A stretch of 64,000 nucleotides of DNA from Kribbella jejuensis (GCF_006715085.1 NZ_VFMM01000001.1:2852001-2916000); one strand, 5' to 3'. Shown: positions 41,116 to 51,500, counted from the first letter of the stretch. Numbers and translations are program-made. The notes: generated by a model not told the origin, from the letters alone.

Positions 41116-42494
41116 TGCGCCACGGTAACCCGCTCCGGCAGGCTGAACTTGTCGATCGGGTCGTACCTGAGCCCGCCGGAGCCGCGGACCGACTCGACCG
41201 TGCCGTTCGCGCCGAACACGAACCGGTATGCCTCGCCGTACGACCCGTACCCGTTCCCGCCGGAGACACGGGCCACGTCGCCGTCCACCTCGAGTGGTTG
41301 CGGCTCGTCGGCCGGGTTCGGCCCGGTCGGGTCGGTGGCGTAGAGGCGGCCGCCGAGGACGACGAAGTCCGTGATGCCCCACAGGTTCGCGAAACGGCCG
41401 GTGAACCGGGTCAGGTCCTGGTCGCCGCGGTCCTCCGACGCGGCCAGGTCGAGCAGCCGGAAGAGACCTTCCGCGAGCTGGGAGGCCGGTCCGTCGATCG
41501 CGTTCGTCAGCACCGACACCACCACGCGCTGCTCGGGGTCGACCAGCGTGCGGGTGATGTGGCCCGGGTACCCGCCGCCGTGCCCGAACACCTCACGGTC
41601 GCCGACCTTGTTGACCGCGAGGCCGAGGCCGTACCGGGCCTTCTCGTCACTGCCGGTCGTCCACAGCGGGTGCTGCATCTCGCGCTTGGACTTGTCGGAC
41701 AGCAGCCGGTCGTCGCCGGGCAGGTGTGCGGAGAAGTACGTCACCAGGTCGCGCGCGTTACCGAAGAACCCGGTCGCCGACGCGAGCGCCCGGGTGTCCA
41801 CGTGCTCGATCGGCACGCGCGTGTCGGCGTACGAGAGTGCGCTGTAGCCGGCGGCATACTCGGAGAGCCGCGCCGGATCCAGCTCCGGACCGAGCGCGGA
41901 CAGGCCGAGCTTGTCGACGATCGCGGCCTGGACGTAGGAGTTGTACGACGTACCGCCGGCCGCCTCGATGACGAGTCCGAGCAGGCCGTACCCGATGTTC
42001 GAGTACTTGAAGCGCTCGTTCTCCGGGATCACCGCGGACGTCTCGCTCCGCAGTACGGCGAGGAGCTGGTCGCGGTCCGGGAAGGCCGTGGCCAACTGCC
42101 ACCAGTCGGCGTCGTCGCTGTCCCGGGTGATGCCACCGGCATGCGCGAGCAGCTCGCGGACGGTCCGCTCGCCGGCCGGCGTACCGACGATCTCGGTGAC
42201 GTGCTGGGACACCTTGTCGTCGAGCCGCAACCGGCCCTGCTCGGCCAACTGGAACACCGCGGTACCGGTGAACGTCTTCGAGTGCGACGCGATCCGGAAC
42301 AGGTGCTGCTCGGTCAGCGGTACGTCGTTCTCCACGTCGGCGCGACCGTACGCCTTGGAGAACACGACGCTGTCCTCCGCGTACACCGCCGCCTGGACCC
42401 CAGGGACGCGTTGATAGTGCTGGTTGAACCTCAGCCAGCTGTCGAAGTAGGTGAGCGCCTCGCGCAGGTTTTCCGGATTCAGGGCCTCAGACAT
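41112..42494 (-). CDS. Serine hydrolase, class C beta-lactamase/DD-peptidase fold
   Basis: 460 residues from ATG 42494, which overlaps the paaN stop by 8 bp. Active-site motifs: SHSK with nucleophile Ser70 and Lys73, YSN in FKYSNIGYGL, and HGG in FGHGGGYPGH in the KTG position. A C-terminal beta-domain (~350-460) resembles the lipocalin-like tail of D-aminopeptidase/esterase members. No signal peptide, so it is likely a cytosolic esterase or amidase rather than a beta-lactamase. Translationally coupled to paaN and to the flavin reductase. Confidence 0.88.
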   Translation of the reverse strand: MSEALNPENLREALTYFDSWLRFNQHYQRVPGVQAAVYAEDSVVFSKAYGRADVENDVPLTEQHLFRIASHSKTFTGTAVFQLAEQGRLRLDDKVSQHVTEIVGTPAGERTVRELLAHAGGITRDSDDADWWQLATAFPDRDQLLAVLRSETSAVIPENERFKYSNIGYGLLGLVIEAAGGTSYNSYVQAAIVDKLGLSALGPELDPARLSEYAAGYSALSYADTRVPIEHVDTRALASATGFFGNARDLVTYFSAHLPGDDRLLSDKSKREMQHPLWTTGSDEKARYGLGLAVNKVGDREVFGHGGGYPGHITRTLVDPEQRVVVSVLTNAIDGPASQLAEGLFRLLDLAASEDRGDQDLTRFTGRFANLWGITDFVVLGGRLYATDPTGPNPADEPQPLEVDGDVARVSGGNGYGSYGEAYRFVFGANGTVESVRGSGGLRYDPIDKFSLPERVTVAQ

Positions 42495-44157
42495 GACGCC
42501 TAGATTGAATGACGCGGAAGCGACTCGCAACGTAAGCGCCGTCGGTGTACGTGGCGTTGGCCGCCGGATTCGCGCCGGTGCCGTGGAAATCGCTGAAAGC
42601 AGCCGATTGATTCACGAACACCTGGCCGGTCAGGTTCTCCGACAGCGCGACACCCGCGTCGAGGGCCGCGTCCCGTGCCTCGTCGAGGATCTTCGGGTCG
42701 GTCGAGTAGATCCCCGCGGTCATCGCGCCGCCCTCGGTCACGGTGGACCGGAACAGCTCGATCGACTGCGCGGTGTCGGCCGTCTTCACGATGAACGACA
42801 CCGGGCCGAAGCACTCGCGCCGGTAGACATCGGCGTCCTCAGCGTCGATCGCGACGAGCAGCGGCGTACGGACGACGGCGTCCGGGAAGGCCGGGTGCTG
42901 GATAGCGCGCGACTCGAGCACGACGTCGCCGTACTCCGGAGCGAGTTCGAGCCGGCTGATCACGGCCTGGTTGACGATGCCGCCGAGGATCTCGACCGCG
43001 CGGGCGTCATCGCCGAGCAGTCTGTCGATCGCGGTCGCCAGCGCGGCGCCGACCTCCTCGAACGACTTGTGCCCCTCGTCGGTCTCGATCCCGCCGGCCG
43101 GGACGAACAGGTTCTGGGTGGTGGTGCACATCTGGCCCGAGTACAGGCTGAGGGTGAAGGCGAGGTTGCTGGTGAGCGCCTTGAAGGAATCCGTCGAGTC
43201 GATGATGACCGCGTTCACGCCGGCCTTCTCGGTGAAGACGGTCGCCTGGGTCGCGTTCTGCTCGAGCCACTCGCCGAACTCGCTGCCGCCGGTGAAGTCG
43301 ATCAGCTTCACCTCGGGACGGGTCGCGAGCGGCTTGGCCAGGCCGTCGCCTGCGCGCTCGGTGGCCAGGGTGACCAGGTTCGGGTCGAAGCCGGCCTCGG
43401 CGAGCACCTCGCGGCAGACCTCGACCGTGATCGCCAGCGGCAGGACCGCCAGCGGGTGCGGCTTCACCACGACGGCGTTACCGGTGACCAGGGAGGCGAA
43501 CAGGCCGGGCCAGGAGTTCCAGGTGGGGAACGTGTTGCAGCCGATCACCAGCGCGACGCCGCGGCCGGTGACCGTGAACGTCTTCTCCATCCGGATCGGG
43601 TCGCCCTTCGCGGGCTTCTCCCAGGTCGCGGTGGCCGGGTACCGGTTCATCTCCTCGTAGGCGTAGGCGACCGACTCCAGTGCGCGGTCCAGCGCGTGCG
43701 CGCCGCCGGCCTGGAACGCCATCACGAACGCCTGCCCGCTGGTGTGCTGGACCGCGTTCGCCAGCTCGAAGACCCGCTTGTGCAGCCGGTCGAGGATCTC
43801 CAGCGTCACCCCGGTCCGGCCGTCGATCCCGGCGCGCCGCCAGTCCGCCAGTCCGTGCTGGGCGGCGGCGAGCAGCTCGTCCAGGCCCTCCTCGACCACC
43901 CGCGGGTACGCGACGTCCATCGCGATCCCGTACGGCGACTGCTCGGTGACGACCGTGCCGCGCGCACCGGGGATGTCGAGCCGGTACTCCGTACTGAGAT
44001 GTGCCTCGAAGGCGGCCTTGCCGTCGGCGGCCGCGGTCTCGCCGTACACCCGCGGGCTCGGCGACTCGGGGAACGCGGAGTGGTAGCCGCGGTCGTGGAT
44101 CGCCTTCAGCGCGCCGTCGAGACGCTCACGGTGGGAGGAGAGCAGGTCCGTGGTCAT
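42487..44157 (-). CDS. paaN: PaaN-type aldehyde dehydrogenase of phenylacetate degradation
   Basis: 556 residues from ATG 44157. ALDH-superfamily protein with motifs GVALVIGCNTFPTWNSWPGLFASLVTGNAVVVKPHP, Glu in the FTGGSEFGEWLE region and the Cys nucleophile in SLYSGQMCTTTQN. The N-terminal ~120 residues (SSHRERLDGALKAIHDRGYH) are characteristic of PaaN rather than of PaaZ; no MaoC hydratase domain is fused. It is thought to oxidise the ring-opened aldehyde intermediate. It diverges from paaI, sharing a 64-bp promoter region with a palindrome, and heads an operon with a serine hydrolase and a flavin reductase. Confidence 0.92.
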   Translation of the reverse strand: MTTDLLSSHRERLDGALKAIHDRGYHSAFPESPSPRVYGETAAADGKAAFEAHLSTEYRLDIPGARGTVVTEQSPYGIAMDVAYPRVVEEGLDELLAAAQHGLADWRRAGIDGRTGVTLEILDRLHKRVFELANAVQHTSGQAFVMAFQAGGAHALDRALESVAYAYEEMNRYPATATWEKPAKGDPIRMEKTFTVTGRGVALVIGCNTFPTWNSWPGLFASLVTGNAVVVKPHPLAVLPLAITVEVCREVLAEAGFDPNLVTLATERAGDGLAKPLATRPEVKLIDFTGGSEFGEWLEQNATQATVFTEKAGVNAVIIDSTDSFKALTSNLAFTLSLYSGQMCTTTQNLFVPAGGIETDEGHKSFEEVGAALATAIDRLLGDDARAVEILGGIVNQAVISRLELAPEYGDVVLESRAIQHPAFPDAVVRTPLLVAIDAEDADVYRRECFGPVSFIVKTADTAQSIELFRSTVTEGGAMTAGIYSTDPKILDEARDAALDAGVALSENLTGQVFVNQSAAFSDFHGTGANPAANATYTDGAYVASRFRVIQSRRHV

Positions 44158-44176
44158 GACTGCGATGTTACAGTCA
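44157..44176. promoter_or_regulatory. Inverted repeat TGACTG-N8-CAGTCA between paaN and paaI
   Basis: A perfect 6-8-6 palindrome overlapping the paaN start codon and 45 bp before paaI, placed to control both divergent operons. It is a candidate site for a PaaR-type TetR regulator, possibly the one encoded at 47916-48542. Confidence 0.5.
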
Positions 44177-44221
44177 ATGGCGCAACTGGGACCAGGGTGT
44201 CACAAAGACTGAGGACGGCGG

Positions 44222-44641
44222 ATGAGTGACTTGCCGGAGCGGGTCGCGGCGGCAATGTGGGCGGAAGACACCGCCAGTGCCGGGCTCGGGATGAAACTCG
44301 TCGAGGTCGGCGAGGGTACGGCGCGGCTGGAGATGACCGTCCGCGAAGACATGGTCAACGGGCACGGGATCGCGCATGGTGGATTCGTGTTCTGTCTGGC
44401 CGACTCCGCGTTCGCGTTCGCGTGCAACTCGCGCAATCGGGTGACGGTCGCACAGGCCTGCGACATCGTGTTCGTGGCCCCGGCGCACCGCGGCGACGTG
44501 CTGGTCGCTTCGGCTTCCGAACGGACAAGCTTCGGCCGGAACGGGATCTACGACATCACGGTCACCCGCGGCGACGAGGTGATCGCCGAGTTCCGCGGCC
44601 GCAGCCGCCAGCTCTCCGGAACCATCGTGGAGGAATCATGA
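44222..44641 (+). CDS. paaI: Hydroxyphenylacetyl-CoA thioesterase PaaI
   Basis: 139 residues, a single hot-dog domain of normal length. The active-site region [26 protein letters not shown] has the HGG and Asp/Asn of the PaaI family, with partners [12 protein letters not shown] later. It is thought to release CoA from dead-end or hydroxylated intermediates during phenylacetyl-CoA breakdown. First gene of a plus-strand operon; its TGA overlaps the thiolase ATG. Confidence 0.93.
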   Translation: MSDLPERVAAAMWAEDTASAGLGMKLVEVGEGTARLEMTVREDMVNGHGIAHGGFVFCLADSAFAFACNSRNRVTVAQACDIVFVAPAHRGDVLVASASERTSFGRNGIYDITVTRGDEVIAEFRGRSRQLSGTIVEES

Positions 44642-45840
44642 CGCGCGAGGCCTTTCTGGTCGACGGGGTACGGACGCCGATCGGGCGGTACGGCGGTGCA
44701 CTGTCGGCGGTCCGTCCGGACGACCTGGCCGCGCACGTGATCTCGTCGCTGCTGAACCGGACCGCGCTCGACCCGGCACGGATCGACGACGTGATCCTCG
44801 GCTGCGCCAACCAGGCAGGTGAGGACAACCGGAACGTCGCGCGGATGGCGGTGCTGCTCGCGGGCCTGCCCGACTCCGTGCCCGGTACGACGATCAACCG
44901 GCTCTGCGGGTCCGGGCTGGACGCGGTCGCGTACGCGGCCCGGTCGATCATTGCCGGGGACAACGACATTGTGGTGGCCGGTGGGGTGGAGTCGATGTCG
45001 CGGGCGCCGTTCGTGATGCCTAAGGCAACTACCGCTTTCTCCCGCCAGGCCGAGGTGTTCGACACCACGATCGGGTGGCGGTTCGTGAATCCGGTGCTGA
45101 AAGCGCAGTACGGGATCGATTCGATGCCGGAGACCGCGGAGAACGTCGCGGCTGAGTTCGACGTGTCTCGTGAAGACCAGGATTTGTTTGCGTTGCGGTC
45201 GCAGCAACGGGCCGCGAAGGCACAGGCGAACGGGCGGTTGGCCGAGGAGATTGTCTCGGTTGACGTGGCTGGGAAACGCGGCTTGGTGACAACTGTTGAT
45301 GCCGACGAACATCCACGTGAGACGTCGCTCGAAGCTCTGGCCGGGTTGAAGACTCCGTTCCGATCGCCTGGGACCGTTACGGCAGGCAATGCGTCCGGGG
45401 TGAACGATGGGGCCGCGGCGTTGCTGGTGATGAGTGCGGAAGCCGTCGAGGAGCACGGGGTTACACCGATCGCTCGGGTGGTCGGGACGGCTGCGGCGGG
45501 CGTGCCGCCGCGGATCATGGGGATCGGGCCGGCGCCCGCGACCCGGAAGCTGCTCGACCGGACCGGTGTCGCGTTGTCCGACATCGAGGTGATCGAGCTC
45601 AACGAGGCGTTCGCGTCGCAGTCGCTCGCCGTACTGCGCGAGCTCGGGCTGCCCGACGACGCCGAGCACGTCAACCCGAACGGCGGGGCGATCGCGCTCG
45701 GGCATCCGCTCGGCATGTCCGGGGCGCGACTGGCGCTGACCGCCGCGCTGGAGCTTCGGCACCGCGACGCCCGGTACGCGCTGGCCACCATGTGCATCGG
45801 CGTCGGTCAGGGCATCGCGACCCTGCTCGCCCGTCCCTAG
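44638..45840 (+). CDS. Beta-ketoadipyl-CoA/acetyl-CoA thiolase
   Basis: 400 residues; ATG 44638 overlaps paaI's stop (ATGA), and AGGAAT lies upstream. It is a degradative thiolase with nucleophile Cys90 in NRLCGSG, the His of NEAFASQSL, and [11 protein letters not shown] plus the final catalytic Cys in [12 protein letters not shown]. In this context it should be PaaJ/PcaF, cleaving 3-oxoadipyl-CoA to succinyl-CoA and acetyl-CoA at the end of the phenylacetate route. Substrate is inferred from neighbours; general thiolase function is certain. Confidence 0.93.
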   Translation: MTREAFLVDGVRTPIGRYGGALSAVRPDDLAAHVISSLLNRTALDPARIDDVILGCANQAGEDNRNVARMAVLLAGLPDSVPGTTINRLCGSGLDAVAYAARSIIAGDNDIVVAGGVESMSRAPFVMPKATTAFSRQAEVFDTTIGWRFVNPVLKAQYGIDSMPETAENVAAEFDVSREDQDLFALRSQQRAAKAQANGRLAEEIVSVDVAGKRGLVTTVDADEHPRETSLEALAGLKTPFRSPGTVTAGNASGVNDGAAALLVMSAEAVEEHGVTPIARVVGTAAAGVPPRIMGIGPAPATRKLLDRTGVALSDIEVIELNEAFASQSLAVLRELGLPDDAEHVNPNGGAIALGHPLGMSGARLALTAALELRHRDARYALATMCIGVGQGIATLLARP

Positions 45841-45849
45841 GAGTCGTCC

Positions 45850-47151
45850 ATGCTGGGTGAAGCTTGTCCCGTGGAGTTGCGCGACGCCGGCGAACAGCTT
45901 TCCGTCGACGAGCTCCGGTCCCGCCAACTTTCGTTGCTGCAGGCAACTGTACGGCGCGCGTACGAGAACGTGCCGCATTACCGTTCGGCGTTGGATGCGG
46001 TCGGGTTCAAGCCGGATGACCTGCAGTCGCTCGCAGATCTTTCGCGGCTGCCGTTCACCGCCAAGAAAGACTTGCGGGACAACTACCCGTTCGGAATGTT
46101 CGCAGTACCTCGAACCGACGTGGTGCGGGTGCATGCGTCCTCGGGTACGACAGGGCGGCCGACGGTGGTCGGGTACACGCGGCGGGATCTGGACAACTGG
46201 GCCGATCTGATGGCGCGGTCGATCCGCGCGGCGGGTGGACGTGCCGGGGACGTCTGCCATGTGGCCTACGGGTACGGGCTGTTCACCGGCGGGCTGGGCG
46301 CGCATTACGGGGCCGAGCGGCTCGGGTGCACTGTCGTACCGGTGTCCGGTGGGATGACCGAGCGGCAGGTGGATCTGCTCCGCGACTTCGGCGCGCGGAT
46401 CATCATGGTCACGCCGTCGTACTTCCTCGCGATCGTCGACGAACTCGAACGCCGCGGCCTCGACCCACGGGACACGTCGTTGCGGATCGGGATCTTCGGC
46501 GCCGAGCCGTGGACCGAGGCGATGCGGACCGAGGTCGAGGAACGGACCGGGATCCACGCCGTCGACATCTACGGACTGTCCGAGGTGATGGGCCCGGGCG
46601 TCGCGCAGGAATGCGTCGAGACCAAGGACGGCCTGCACATCTGGGAGGACCACTTCTACCCGGAGATCATCGACCCGGTGACCGGCGAAGTACTTCCCGA
46701 CGGCTCCGAGGGCGAGCTGGTCTTCACCACGCTCACCAAGGAAGCCTTCCCGGTACTGCGCTACCGCACCCGCGACCTGACCCGGCTCCTCCCCGGCACG
46801 GCCCGCCCCGGTATGCGCCGGATGGAGAAGATCACCGGCCGCACCGACGACATGATGATCGTCCGCGGCGTGAACGTTTTCCCCACCCAGATCGAGGAAC
46901 AGATCCTCCTGGTCGAAGGCCTCACCCCGCACTACCTCTGCGTCCTCACCCGCCCCGGCCGCCTCGACGAACTCACGGTCCAGGTCGAGGCAGCCGCTGA
47001 CTTGACCGACCGCTCGACCGCCGCCACCACCCTCGCGCACCGCATCAAGGAGCGCGTCGGCGTCACCGCCACGGTCGAGGTCGTCGACCCGCACGCCCTC
47101 GAGCGCTCCTTGGGCAAAGCGAAACGCATCCGCGACGACCGCCAAGCGTAA
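45850..47151 (+). CDS. paaK: Phenylacetate-CoA ligase
   Basis: 433 residues from ATG 45850 (AGGAG 7 bp upstream). AMP-forming ligase that activates phenylacetate with CoA, the first step of the pathway. Family motifs: the P-loop-like HASSGTTGRPTVVGYT, FGAEPWTEAMR, the A5 region DIYGLSEVMGPGVA, YRTRDLTRLLPG, and the C-terminal hinge GRTDDMMIVRGVNVFPTQIEE, which is specific to PaaK. Length is normal. The epoxygenase genes paaABCDE are not in this window, so the catabolic set is split. Confidence 0.95.
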   Translation: MLGEACPVELRDAGEQLSVDELRSRQLSLLQATVRRAYENVPHYRSALDAVGFKPDDLQSLADLSRLPFTAKKDLRDNYPFGMFAVPRTDVVRVHASSGTTGRPTVVGYTRRDLDNWADLMARSIRAAGGRAGDVCHVAYGYGLFTGGLGAHYGAERLGCTVVPVSGGMTERQVDLLRDFGARIIMVTPSYFLAIVDELERRGLDPRDTSLRIGIFGAEPWTEAMRTEVEERTGIHAVDIYGLSEVMGPGVAQECVETKDGLHIWEDHFYPEIIDPVTGEVLPDGSEGELVFTTLTKEAFPVLRYRTRDLTRLLPGTARPGMRRMEKITGRTDDMMIVRGVNVFPTQIEEQILLVEGLTPHYLCVLTRPGRLDELTVQVEAAADLTDRSTAATTLAHRIKERVGVTATVEVVDPHALERSLGKAKRIRDDRQA

Positions 47152-47196
47152 GAAATGCGGTTTCCTCCCTCGGCGCCGGTCCGCTACGGTGCTCGT

Positions 47197-47219
47197 GCCG
47201 GGGGTTTCGGCACCCCGGC
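47197..47219 (+). terminator. Hairpin between paaK and the Cys-Cys leader peptide
   Basis: GCCGGGG (47197-47203) pairs with CCCCGGC (47213-47219) over a 9-base loop. It may terminate paaK or belong to the leader of the downstream DinB gene; no T-run follows. Confidence 0.45.
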
Positions 47220-47240
47220 GGCAGAGAGGAGGTGAGCGCG

Positions 47241-47288
47241 ATGTCGAGTCCGATTGTCGTGCTGCCCTGCTGCCGCGTCCGCGGCTGA
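47241..47288 (+). CDS. 15-residue Cys-Cys leader peptide upstream of the DinB gene
   Basis: ATG 47241 follows an almost ideal ribosome site AGGAGGTGAGCGCG and encodes MSSPIVVLPCCRVRG before TGA 47286-47288. The DinB gene begins 34 bp later. Short ORFs with paired cysteine codons act as cysteine-responsive attenuators in mycobacteria, so a similar sensing role is possible. Its length alone would be chance, but the ribosome site is far better than random. Confidence 0.5.
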   Translation: MSSPIVVLPCCRVRG

Positions 47289-47322
47289 CCGGGGTGGCTT
47301 CGTACCACCAAGGAGCTGTCGC

Positions 47323-47844
47323 ATGACCGAAGTACAACGTCCGTCGCTGACCGCCGCAGAGCGCGAACAGCTGATCGGATGGCTCGACCTGCAGCGTTCG
47401 TTCGTCCGGATGAAGTGCGCGGGGCTGAGCGAGGCGGATGCCCACCGCAACGTCGTACCCACCTCGCCGCTGATGACGCCGGCCGGCCTGGTCGCGCACC
47501 TGCGCTGGGTCGAGTATTCGTGGTTCCAGCTCGGGATCGCCGGCGTGCCGGACACCGGGCAGACGCCGTGGACCGAGGGCGCGCACGTCGACGCCGAGAT
47601 GTTCGTCGACGACGTACCACTGGAGCAGTTGCTGGACGAGTACGACGCGGAGTGCGGGCAGTCGAACGCCACGATCGCCGACCTGCCGCTGGACACCGTC
47701 GAGAAGGGACAACCTGCTGACAAGGCAGCTTCTTTGCGGTACGTCCTGTGCCACATGATCGAGGAAACCGCCCGCCACGTCGGCCACCTCGACATCATCC
47801 GCGAACTCCTCGACGGCACGAAGGGTTACACGAAGCAGGAGTAA
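47323..47844 (+). CDS. DinB/DUF664-family protein
   Basis: 173 residues from ATG 47323 (AAGGAG 8-9 bp upstream). Four-helix-bundle DinB-like fold: metal-site histidines occur in LVAHLRWVEYSWFQ and in CHMIEETARHVGHLDIIREL, the usual HxxxH pattern. The fold includes mycothiol- and bacillithiol-dependent S-transferases/isomerases as well as proteins of unknown role, so thiol-dependent chemistry is a plausible but unproven function. The Cys-Cys leader peptide just upstream would fit control by cysteine/mycothiol supply. Confidence 0.85.
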   Translation: MTEVQRPSLTAAEREQLIGWLDLQRSFVRMKCAGLSEADAHRNVVPTSPLMTPAGLVAHLRWVEYSWFQLGIAGVPDTGQTPWTEGAHVDAEMFVDDVPLEQLLDEYDAECGQSNATIADLPLDTVEKGQPADKAASLRYVLCHMIEETARHVGHLDIIRELLDGTKGYTKQE

Positions 47845-47915
47845 CCCGGTTACGCCTGCGCCGAGGGGTGGATAGGATGTCCGGCATCTGGCACGGGGTA
47901 GCGACAAGAGGTGTG

Positions 47916-48542
47916 ATGAGGGAACCCTCCGTACGCCGTTATTCCGGGCGGTCAGTCGAGGAGTGGAAGGCCGCGCGCCGGGAACGGCTGCTGGCTGCCG
48001 CGCTCGAACTCTTCGGGACCGAAGGCTATCCGGCGACATCCGTGGAACGCCTGTGTACACAGGCGAAAGTGTCCACCCGGCACTTCTACCACGAGTTCCA
48101 GAACAAGGAAGCCGTGCTGCTCGCGGTGCACGCGCAGGTGATCGAGTTGGCGGTCCGGAGTACCGGGGACGCACTCCGCCGGACCGCCGACCGGCCTGTC
48201 CGGGAGCGGATCGCCGCGGCCGTCGAGGAGTACCTGAGAACCATCATGACCGACCTCCGGCGGGCCCGGATCTCGTTCGTCGAGGTGGTCGGCACCAGCC
48301 CGGCGGTCGAGGAGCAGCGCAACGCCTTCCGCGAACTGCTGATCCGCAACGTCCGCGACCTCGGCGACACCGCCGTCGAACGCGGCGAGATCAAGCGCAA
48401 GGACTTCCGGTTCCTCGCGCTGGCGTTCTTCGGCGCGGTGAACGCGGTCGTCCACGACTGGATGCTCGCCGACCCACGACCCCCGGAACAGAAGATCCAG
48501 AACTCCTTACGGGACCTCGCCGTCCAGCTGATCACCGGTTAG
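47916..48542 (+). CDS. TetR-family regulator, possibly PaaR
   Basis: 208 residues from ATG 47916 (AGAGG 5 bp upstream). HTH: RRERLLAAALELFGTEGYPA, then TSVERLCTQAKVSTRHFYHEFQNKEAVLLAV. The C-terminal domain is helical and ends with a DWMLADPRPPEQKIQNSLRD tail. Its position beside paaI-thiolase-paaK suggests it could be the phenylacetyl-CoA-responsive repressor PaaR acting at the paaN-paaI palindrome; the DinB gene lies between, so this is inference. The 3' end overlaps the convergent AfsR-type gene by 36 bp. Confidence 0.85.
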   Translation: MREPSVRRYSGRSVEEWKAARRERLLAAALELFGTEGYPATSVERLCTQAKVSTRHFYHEFQNKEAVLLAVHAQVIELAVRSTGDALRRTADRPVRERIAAAVEEYLRTIMTDLRRARISFVEVVGTSPAVEEQRNAFRELLIRNVRDLGDTAVERGEIKRKDFRFLALAFFGAVNAVVHDWMLADPRPPEQKIQNSLRDLAVQLITG

Positions 48543-51500
48543 GTAGCGTTTGCGGATCTCGGCGAGGGCTTCGTCGCGCGGTACGGCGGCGCCGGCCGCG
48601 TACGCCGTCTCGTACCCTTCGGCGCCCAGGGCATCGCGAAGTTCGTCGACGAGCCGCTGCACGTCGGCGTCCGGGATCGTCCGCAGGCCCTTCATGGTGG
48701 CGGCCAGGCCGAGCACTCGCGCGACCTCCTCCGGCTTGCTCGTCAGCAGGTCGGCGTGCAGCCCGATCTCCACGACGGCCGCCGCGACCGGCATGTCCTC
48801 GGTGCCGAGCGCGAGCCCGATCGCCTGCCGGGCACAGTCCTGCGCCTTCTCCACGTCGCCGGTGGTCGCGTAGATCCGGCTGAGCTGGCCGAGCATCACG
48901 GCCTGTCCGTGCGGCGCCATCCGTTCGGCCTCGAGGTCGAGCGTGGCGTACGCACGCTCGGCGAGCTCGCGCGCCTCCTCGATGTGACCGAGCCGGAACT
49001 CCACCTTGGACAACCCCATGAACGCCATCGCTTCGCCGGCGCGGGACCCGGTCTCCTCGGACAAGCGCAGGGCCCGCTCCAGGTCGGCGCGGGCGCCGTC
49101 GTGGTCGCCGAGCTCGAGCCGGCTCATCGCGCCGCTGCCGAGCAGTTGGCCGACGCCTTCGCTCGTACCGAGCTCCTCGATCAGCTGGAGCGCCTCGGTC
49201 AGCGACGCCAGCGCAGCGACGTGGTCGCCGGTGCTGCTCTGGTACCCGGCGAGACCGCGCAGCGCCATCGACGTACCGAACCGGTCGCCGATCTCGCGGA
49301 AGCCGGCCAGCGCGACCGTCAGGTTGGCCGCCATCTCGTCGACCTCGCCCTCGTTCTCCCGGAACATCGCGCTGGTCATCACGCCCATGTTCCGGATCCA
49401 CGGATCGGCGTGCCGGGAGGCGGCCTCGAGTTCGGCGAAGCAGGTCGCCTTGTCCCGCCGGATCGCGGCCCAGACCGCGTTGGTGAACAAGCCGATGCCG
49501 GAGTCGACGAGGATCCGGTGCCGGCGCGTCATCCAGCGCACCGTCGCCAGCCCGCGGACCGCCTGCCGGAACGACGTGCCCGGGTCGTCACCGGTCGACA
49601 TCCGCCCGAGCGCCAGCAGGTACAGCGCCTCGGCTTTGTCCAGCGGCACGGTCGGACCTGGTACCGCGAGCGCGGCCTGCATCCAGTTGACCGCTTCGGC
49701 CGGGCGGCCGCTCATCGTCCAGTACTCACCGAGCACGGCGACCATCTGGACGGCGATCCGCGCCGACTCGGTGTCGATCGCGGTCCGGAGCGCGTCGATC
49801 AGGTTCTCGTTGTCGGCGGTCAGGCGGGCGATCCACTCGATCTGCTCAGCGGTCCGCAGCTTCGGCCGCGCCTTGCGGAGCATCCGGCTGAAGTACGCCG
49901 TGTGCGCCCGCCGGAAGCGGTCGTACTCACCGGAGGCGTCGAGTTGCTCGGCGCCGTACGCACGGACCGTCTCGAGCATCCGGTACCGCACGGACCGCTC
50001 GTCGGCGGCGGCTTCGACGAGCGACTTGTCGACAAGGGACGCGAGGACGCCGAGGACCGACTCCGCGGGAATGGACTCGTCGCTGCAGATCTGCTCGGCC
50101 GCCTCGAGGGTTGCGCCGCCGGAGAACAGGGAGAGCCGGCGCGCGACCGCCTGCTCGTCCGGGTCCAGCAGGTCCCAGCTCCACTCCACCACGGCCCGCA
50201 GCGTCTGGTGGCGCGGCAGGGCGGTCCGTGAGCCGCTGGTGAGCAGCCGGAAGCGGTCCGCCAGCCGGTCCACGATCTGCGGCGGTGTGAGCGCACGCAG
50301 ACGGGCTGCGGCGAGCTCGATCGCCAGGGGCATGCCGTCCAGCCGTCGGCAGATCTCCGCGACCGCCTGCCGGTTGGCGTCGGTCAGCTGGAAGTCAGGG
50401 CGTACGGCGCGAGCACGGTCGACGAACAGCTGCATCGCTGGGTATTCGTCGGGCACGGTGTCCTCGGGCGGCAGCGCGAGCGGTCCGACTGGGTGCAGGT
50501 GTTCACCAGGGATGCTCAGCGGCTCCCGGCTCGTCGTGAGTACGCGCAGCCGCGGGCAGGACGCCAGCAGCGAGTCGACGAGCCCGGCGACCTCCTGGAC
50601 GAGGTGCTCGCAGTTGTCCAACACCAGCAGGACGCGGCGATCGCCGATGACTTCGACGAGTCGCAGCGTCGCAGCACGGCTCGTGGGGATGTGCTTGGGC
50701 GCAAAGCGGGCCGGTTGGAGGTCCACGAACTCGCTGGCGCCCAGCGCGGACAGGACCGCTGGTGCTACGTCTGCTGCGTCGCCCAGTGGTGCGAGCTCCA
50801 CGAACCAGATGCCGTCGCCGGACTGGTCGACGAGAGTCCTGCCGGTCTCCGTGGCCAGTCTGGTCTTGCCTGCACCGCCCGGGCCGACCATGGTGACCAG
50901 CCGGGTCCCGTTGCTCAACAGACGAGTCAGCTCGGCCACGTCCTCACGGCGACCGACAAAGCTCGTCAGCGGAGCCCGCAGGTTGCTACGGGGTGCTGAC
51001 GGAACAGGAGCCGGTACGGCAGTGCTCTTGGCGGCAGGGTCTACCGGGTCGCCACGCAGCACCGACACGTGGAGGTCGCGCAGCCGGCTGCCCGGGTCAG
51101 CGCCCAGCTCGTCGGCCAGCGTGGTGCGGATCCGTTCGTACGCCGTCAACGCCTCCGCCTGCCGGCCGTCGGCGTACAGGGCGCGGATGAGCAGCTCGTG
51201 GACGCGCTCGCGGAGCGGATGGGTGACGGCGAGGTGTTCGAGATCGGAGATCAGGTCGCGGGCGTGGCCGCAGCTGACCGCCGCCTCCGCCAGGTCCTCC
51301 GCGCCGGCCAGCCGCAGCTCGGCGAGGCGATCTGCCTCGACCGCCGCGAACGGGAGGTCGCGCAGGTCGGTCAGGGCCTCACCACGCCAGAGCTTGTCGG
51401 CCTGCGTGAGCAGCACGTGCGCCTGCTCCGGGTCGGACGTGAGCAGCGCACGACCGCGCCGTACCAGCTCCTCGAACTGGAGGGCGTCGACGCAGTCCGG

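Noticed and set aside
44548..48174. ~1,200-codon minus-strand open frame
   Set aside because: It is a shadow across the thiolase, paaK, DinB and TetR genes, with no domain content.
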